24,347 nt of DNA from a virus. The notes beneath the pieces are model-generated. The model ran no database searches, was not told the origin of the DNA, and saw nothing but the letters and a program-made list of their open reading frames with translations. How positions within the stretch are numbered: position 1 is the first letter of the stretch; the number at the start of each line of letters is the position of its first letter. Location of the stretch: IMG/VR virus record IMGVR_UViG_3300030090_001547, positions 1-24,347 of that record; one strand, 5' to 3'. The position numbers and the translations under genes are program-made. Positions 20,869-24,347 of the stretch are shown here, piece after piece.

Positions 20869-21295
20869 CAAAGTTATTCCAAATAGAGTAGATAATTTTG
20901 GTAGTAATGCGTTAAAAGAAGAATTATCTGAAAACGATATTACGCCAGAAAACTACGAATCTCATGCAGATAAGTTACCACGTCCTACGGGGTATCGAAT
21001 CTTAATTTTACCTTTTGCACAAAAAAGCGTAACTAAAGGTGGCATACATATAGCAAAACAAACTATAGATAAAGAACGTTTGTCAACTGTTGTAGGTCAT
21101 GTAATTGCTTTAGGTCCAGACGCCTATGCGGATACTATGAAGTTCCCAGAAGGTGCTTGGTGCAAACAAGGTGATTGGGTAATCTTTGGCAGATATGCTG
21201 GTGCTCGTTTTCAAATAGAAGGTGGCGATATGCGACTTTTAAATGACGATGAGATACTTGCTGTTATTGATGACCCAGAGGCAATAATATCATAA
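20861..21295 (+). CDS. GroES-like co-chaperonin
   Basis: The 144-residue protein carries a chaperonin-10 domain at about 40-136: RPTGYRILILP, a mobile-loop-like AQKSVTKGGIHIA (53-65), STVVGHVIALGPDAY, GDWVIFGRYAG and LLNDDEILAVI. GroES-type proteins cap the host GroEL chamber; phage versions such as T4 gp31 are needed to fold the capsid protein. The ~40-residue N-terminal extension is extra to bacterial GroES. Start 20861 is preferred to ATG 20855 because GGAGG (20850-20854) is spaced for it. Position between portal and scaffold fits a role in head assembly. Confidence 0.85.
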   Translation: MNNKVIPNRVDNFGSNALKEELSENDITPENYESHADKLPRPTGYRILILPFAQKSVTKGGIHIAKQTIDKERLSTVVGHVIALGPDAYADTMKFPEGAWCKQGDWVIFGRYAGARFQIEGGDMRLLNDDEILAVIDDPEAIIS

Positions 21296-21310
21296 TTAAC
21301 AGGAGAAATT

Positions 21311-22198
21311 ATGCAAAATAATGAAGCAGAAAAAATAGAATTAGAACTTCCAGAAGGGGAAGTTGATATTCATGAAGCAGATGTTGATGATTCTATAAAA
21401 GAAGAAAAAGCACCTGTGGAAGAAAAAGTCGTCGAAGAAAAAGACGAATTAGACGAAGTTAGTGATTCAGTACAAAAACGTATTGATAAATTAACTTATA
21501 AAATGCGAGAAGCAGAAAGACAGCGAGATGAAGCTGTTACTTATGCTCAAAGCATAACCCAGAATAATACTCAGTTAAAAGAAAAATTAAAGAATTCTGA
21601 TTCTTCCCTTTTCAAAGAGTACGATAATAGGGTACAATCAGAAATAGCAGGAGCCAAAATTTTATTAAAAGAGGCTCAAGATGCAGGAGATGGTGAGGCT
21701 GTAGCTGAAGCAACAGAAAAACTTTCTAGAGCTAGTGCTGAAGCAGAAAATCTTAGAAGATTATCTGCACAACAAGCAGTTAGAGAAAAGAATGTTTCTC
21801 AAGAAGTTCCAGTAGAAGACTATCAACCTACATTGCAACCTCAGACCAAAGGACCTGACCCTAAGGCAGAACAATGGGCTGAGAAAAATAAATGGTTTGG
21901 AGATGACCAAGCAATGACGTTTGCAGCATTTGGAATACATAAAGAATTAGTTGAAAGTGGTTACGACCCTTCTTCTGATGATTATTATGCTGAAGTAGAT
22001 AGACGTATGCAGGATAATTTTCCACACAAGTTTTCAGAAGAGCAATCTGCCCCCGTGCAACAGGTTGCTGCCAGTAGCAGAGGTGCTAGTGGTAAAAAAT
22101 CATCACGCAAAATTAAGTTGACACCAAGTCAAGTAGCGATAGCTAAAAGACTTAATGTGCCACTAGAAGAATATGCTAAGCATATCGAAGGAGTATAA
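21311..22198 (+). CDS. Capsid scaffolding protein
   Basis: A 295-residue protein: residues 1-55 very acidic (Glu/Asp), 55-160 a charged coiled coil (RIDKLTYKMREAERQRDEAV), then a linker and a basic C-terminus (GKKSSRKIKLTPSQ). Acidic N-terminus, coiled coil, basic end and placement before the capsid gene are typical of scaffolds, which guide procapsid assembly and then leave. SD AGGAGAAATT. No protease motif seen. Confidence 0.8.
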   Translation: MQNNEAEKIELELPEGEVDIHEADVDDSIKEEKAPVEEKVVEEKDELDEVSDSVQKRIDKLTYKMREAERQRDEAVTYAQSITQNNTQLKEKLKNSDSSLFKEYDNRVQSEIAGAKILLKEAQDAGDGEAVAEATEKLSRASAEAENLRRLSAQQAVREKNVSQEVPVEDYQPTLQPQTKGPDPKAEQWAEKNKWFGDDQAMTFAAFGIHKELVESGYDPSSDDYYAEVDRRMQDNFPHKFSEEQSAPVQQVAASSRGASGKKSSRKIKLTPSQVAIAKRLNVPLEEYAKHIEGV

Positions 22199-22199
22199 A

Positions 22200-22700
22200 A
22201 TGACAGACGAAAATAAAACAACAGAAGTCGTAACGGACAGAAACTCTAGGTCCGCAGAGACACGAGACTCTCAAACTCGCAGAACGCCTTGGAAACCCCC
22301 GTCAATGTTAGACGCACCAGAAGCACCTCCTGGATACCAATTCAGGTGGATTCGTGAAGCTACTAGAGGCAACGATGATAAATCTAATATGTCTAAACGT
22401 ATTAGAGAAGGATATGAGCCTGTGAGAGCAGAAGATTATCCTGATTTCGAAGCTCCTACTATAGATAACGGAAGCAATAAAGGAGTAATTGGGGTTGGAG
22501 GTTTAATCCTCGCTAAAGTACCAGTCGAAACCGCAAATGAGCGTACAGCTTATTTTCAAGACCAAGCAAAATCAGCTATGGACGGAGTAGACCACAACTA
22601 TATGCGAGAAAGCGATGCTAGAATGCCTATTAAAGATAGTGATATCCAAAGGACTTCTAAAGTCGCGTTCGGTAGTAAACCTACTGATAAAGGAACTTAA
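22200..22700 (+). CDS. Head-associated structural protein
   Basis: A 166-residue protein with an N-terminal RRTPWKPPSMLDAPEAPPGY, then FRWIREATRG and REGYEPVRAEDYPDF, followed by GGLILAKVPVETANERTAYF. This series matches a protein found just before the capsid gene in T7-like and marine podovirus-type phages; exact role unknown, probably virion-associated. ATG 22200 has AAGGAG at proper distance; a frame-compatible start at 22173 lies inside the scaffold gene. Confidence 0.7.
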   Translation: MTDENKTTEVVTDRNSRSAETRDSQTRRTPWKPPSMLDAPEAPPGYQFRWIREATRGNDDKSNMSKRIREGYEPVRAEDYPDFEAPTIDNGSNKGVIGVGGLILAKVPVETANERTAYFQDQAKSAMDGVDHNYMRESDARMPIKDSDIQRTSKVAFGSKPTDKGT

Positions 22701-22733
22701 TAATAACAATGTATTTAGACAAAGGAGAAAATC

Positions 22734-23273
22734 ATGGCTAATACAAATAAACCAGATGGTTTTACCCCTGCGTATCACATCTATGGTGGTGTTATTCGTC
22801 CTGCAAAAATGAGAATCGCTAGTGGTTACGGAACTGCTATTTATAGCGGCGATGTAGTTACTCTTTCAAGTGGTTACGTTCAACAAGCAGGAGCGACTGA
22901 TACGCCTGTAGGTGTATTTTACGGGGTATACTATACCGCCTCAGACGGTACTCCGACTTTTTCAAAAAGTTGGACTGCGTCTACGGCGACACAAGGAAGT
23001 GCCGATGCAGAAGCTCTCGTCTACAATGACCCTGGAATTGTATACGAAGCACAATTTACAGCAGGAACACCTGCAGTAAGCTTTATCGGTAACAAATACA
23101 CTTTATCTACCACAGCTGGTTCTTCAACCAACGGTAGGTCAAAAGAAGGTGTAACTGCAACAACATCAAGTGGTGTAGCGTTATGTGTAGGATTCTCATC
23201 CACGCCAAGCAACTCTATAGGAGCTTACGCGAGAGGATTATTCACATTCCCAACTAACACCTTTGCTGTATAA
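22734..23273 (+). CDS. Putative capsid decoration protein
   Basis: A 179-residue beta-rich protein of small residues (Gly, Ser, Thr, Ala) starting MANTNKPDGFTPAYHIYGGV, without charged helices. Such proteins directly before the capsid gene are usually head decoration or cement proteins that stabilise the filled capsid. The assignment rests on composition and place. SD AAAGGAG. Confidence 0.65.
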   Translation: MANTNKPDGFTPAYHIYGGVIRPAKMRIASGYGTAIYSGDVVTLSSGYVQQAGATDTPVGVFYGVYYTASDGTPTFSKSWTASTATQGSADAEALVYNDPGIVYEAQFTAGTPAVSFIGNKYTLSTTAGSSTNGRSKEGVTATTSSGVALCVGFSSTPSNSIGAYARGLFTFPTNTFAV

Positions 23274-23290
23274 TCTAAGGAGAATAAATA

Positions 23291-24199
23291 ATGGCAATTA
23301 ATAGAGCCCAACTAGTCAAAGAGCTAGTACCTGGACTCCATGCTCTCTTTGGATTAGAGTATGAGAGATACAATAACGAACACGAAGACATCTTCGACAC
23401 CGAGAGTTCTGAAAGAGCATTCGAGGAAGAAGTAATGTTAAGTGGATTTGGTGAAGCACCGACTAAAGGCGAAGGAGCCGCTGTCATTTATGATACAGCT
23501 CAAGAAGCTTGGACATCACGTTTCACACATGAAACCATAGCATTAGCGTTTGCGTTAACTGAAGAAGCTATAGAGGATAATCTTTATGACACTCTTTCTT
23601 CAAGATACACAAGAGCTTTAGCTAGGTCAATGCAACAAACTAAGCAAGTGAAAGCAGCTAATGTATTAAACAATGCATTTAGTTCTTCATATGTTGGTGG
23701 AGATGGAAAAGAGCTTTGTGCTACAGACCATCCTACTGTAGGAAATGTTGATTTGGCTAATGAGCTATCTACAGCTGCAGACCTTAATGAAACTTCTCTT
23801 GAACAAGCTTTAATTGATATAGCTGGTTTTAAAGATGAAAGAAATCTTAAGGTTAATGCACAGGCGAAAAAATTAATCATACCACCTGCTTTACAGTTCG
23901 TGGCTGATAGATTAATGGAAACTCCTGGAAGAGTTGGTACTTCAGACAATGATATTAACGCAATCAGAAACATGGGAATGGTTTCTGAAGGTTATGTAGT
24001 AAATCATTATCTTACAGATACTGACGCTTGGTTTATCAAAACTGACGTTCCTAACGGACTTAAACATTTCGTTAGAACTCCTGTATCAACTAGTATGGAA
24101 GGCGACTTCGAAACTGGTAATGTAAGATACAAAGCTAGAGAACGTTACAGCTTTGGTTGGAGTGACTGGAGAGGTATCTTTGGTTCACCTGGAGCATAA
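23291..24199 (+). CDS. Major capsid protein
   Basis: A 302-residue protein of the HK97-fold/Mu gpT-like type. Landmarks: ELVPGLHALFGLEYERY at residues 11-27, an EAWTSRFTHETIALAFALTEEAIEDNLYD stretch that fits the long spine helix, KLIIPPALQFVADRLMETP, and a C-terminal RYKARERYSFGWSDWRGIFG. Around 400 copies would build the shell. SD AAGGAG. It is the last gene before a strong terminator, as expected for a highly expressed product. Length is normal for this group. Confidence 0.85.
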   Translation: MAINRAQLVKELVPGLHALFGLEYERYNNEHEDIFDTESSERAFEEEVMLSGFGEAPTKGEGAAVIYDTAQEAWTSRFTHETIALAFALTEEAIEDNLYDTLSSRYTRALARSMQQTKQVKAANVLNNAFSSSYVGGDGKELCATDHPTVGNVDLANELSTAADLNETSLEQALIDIAGFKDERNLKVNAQAKKLIIPPALQFVADRLMETPGRVGTSDNDINAIRNMGMVSEGYVVNHYLTDTDAWFIKTDVPNGLKHFVRTPVSTSMEGDFETGNVRYKARERYSFGWSDWRGIFGSPGA

Positions 24200-24218
24200 T
24201 TCACTTTCGTGAAAATTT

Positions 24219-24246
24219 AAGGGGACTTCGGTCCCCTTTCTTTTTT
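24219..24246 (+). terminator. UUCG terminator after capsid gene
   Basis: AAGGGGAC (24219-24226), loop TTCG, GTCCCCTT (24231-24238), then TTCTTTTTT. A smaller hairpin TTCAC-TTTC-GTGAA (24200-24213) lies just before it. Confidence 0.9.
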
Positions 24247-24275
24247 ACAATTTATGGTATATCATGAGGAAAGTT

Positions 24276-24331
24276 CTAGGGAATATATTAACTATCTATC
24301 GACTGCCCTAGCAGACAAGCCAAGACGATAG
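24276..24331 (+). other. Possible pseudoknot leader of the next gene
   Basis: CTAGGG 24276-24281 pairs with CCCTAG 24306-24311, interleaved with CTATCG 24296-24301 and CGATAG 24326-24331. The window ends 16 bases later in AAGGAGAC, the SD of the next gene. Two 6-bp pairings in this length could also be chance. Confidence 0.35.
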
Positions 24332-24347
24332 AGTTTATTAAGGAGAC

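Noticed and set aside
23584-23973. 129-residue open frame on the - strand
   Set aside because: It is antisense to the major capsid gene, has no SD, and no - strand gene is supported anywhere in the window.

Overview
The window is part of an AT-rich double-stranded DNA genome of a tailed bacteriophage. The calls rest on TerS, TerL, a long P22-type portal, a scaffold-like protein and a major capsid protein. All recognised genes are on the + strand. The portal/capsid set, the co-chaperonin and the small accessory genes resemble uncultivated marine phages that infect bacterioplankton. That habitat and host are inferred from general resemblance, not shown by the sequence. No integrase, repressor or tRNA gene was seen, so nothing here points to a temperate life style.

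Layout. (1) Positions 1-11730 are an accessory/early-type region of about 35 tightly packed small genes. They are arranged as promoter cassettes: TTTACT, a 17-nt spacer, TATACT, then a leader ending in AGAAAGGAG-type Shine-Dalgarno (SD) sequence and one to eight genes, usually joined by ATGA or TAATG overlaps. Recognisable products are a PD-(D/E)XK (VRR-NUC-like) nuclease, a DUF932 protein, a DUF3846-like protein, an Api92/DUF1281-like protein, a MazG-like pyrophosphohydrolase and several small zinc-binding or single-membrane-span peptides. Most others are unknown and acidic. Two non-coding stretches (2830-2972 and 5365-5618) look like large folded RNAs. A third (10202-10313) holds tandem H-type pseudoknots in a gene leader. 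(2) Positions 11730-14120 form a transition: terS, two related small proteins with a possible winged-helix C-terminal part, strong terminators, and long non-coding stretches that are CT-rich or completely lack G on the + strand. (3) Positions 14121-24246 are the late/morphogenesis block: a holin-like protein, a 39-residue basic peptide, a 574-residue protein with an ADP-ribosyltransferase-like C-terminal part (tentative), TerL, portal, two small proteins, a GroES-like co-chaperonin, scaffold, an accessory structural protein, a decoration-like protein and the major capsid protein. A UUCG terminator follows, and the window then ends at the SD of the next gene.

How the parts work together. The early cassettes appear to use host sigma-70-type RNA polymerase and give many short transcripts, several starting with a hairpin at the predicted +1. 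TerS/TerL and portal package DNA. Scaffold, capsid, decoration and the phage GroES build the head. The holin-like protein would take part in lysis. Four genes of the central block (13458, 14121, 14769, 18032) have a -10 box 6-8 nt before their ATG and no SD, so their mRNAs are predicted to be leaderless. This contrasts with the strong SDs elsewhere.

The observations most worth following are the two structured RNAs, the tandem pseudoknot leader, the leaderless central genes and the G-free repeat region next to terS. All coordinates of motifs were read by eye. No folding, homology search or structure prediction was run.
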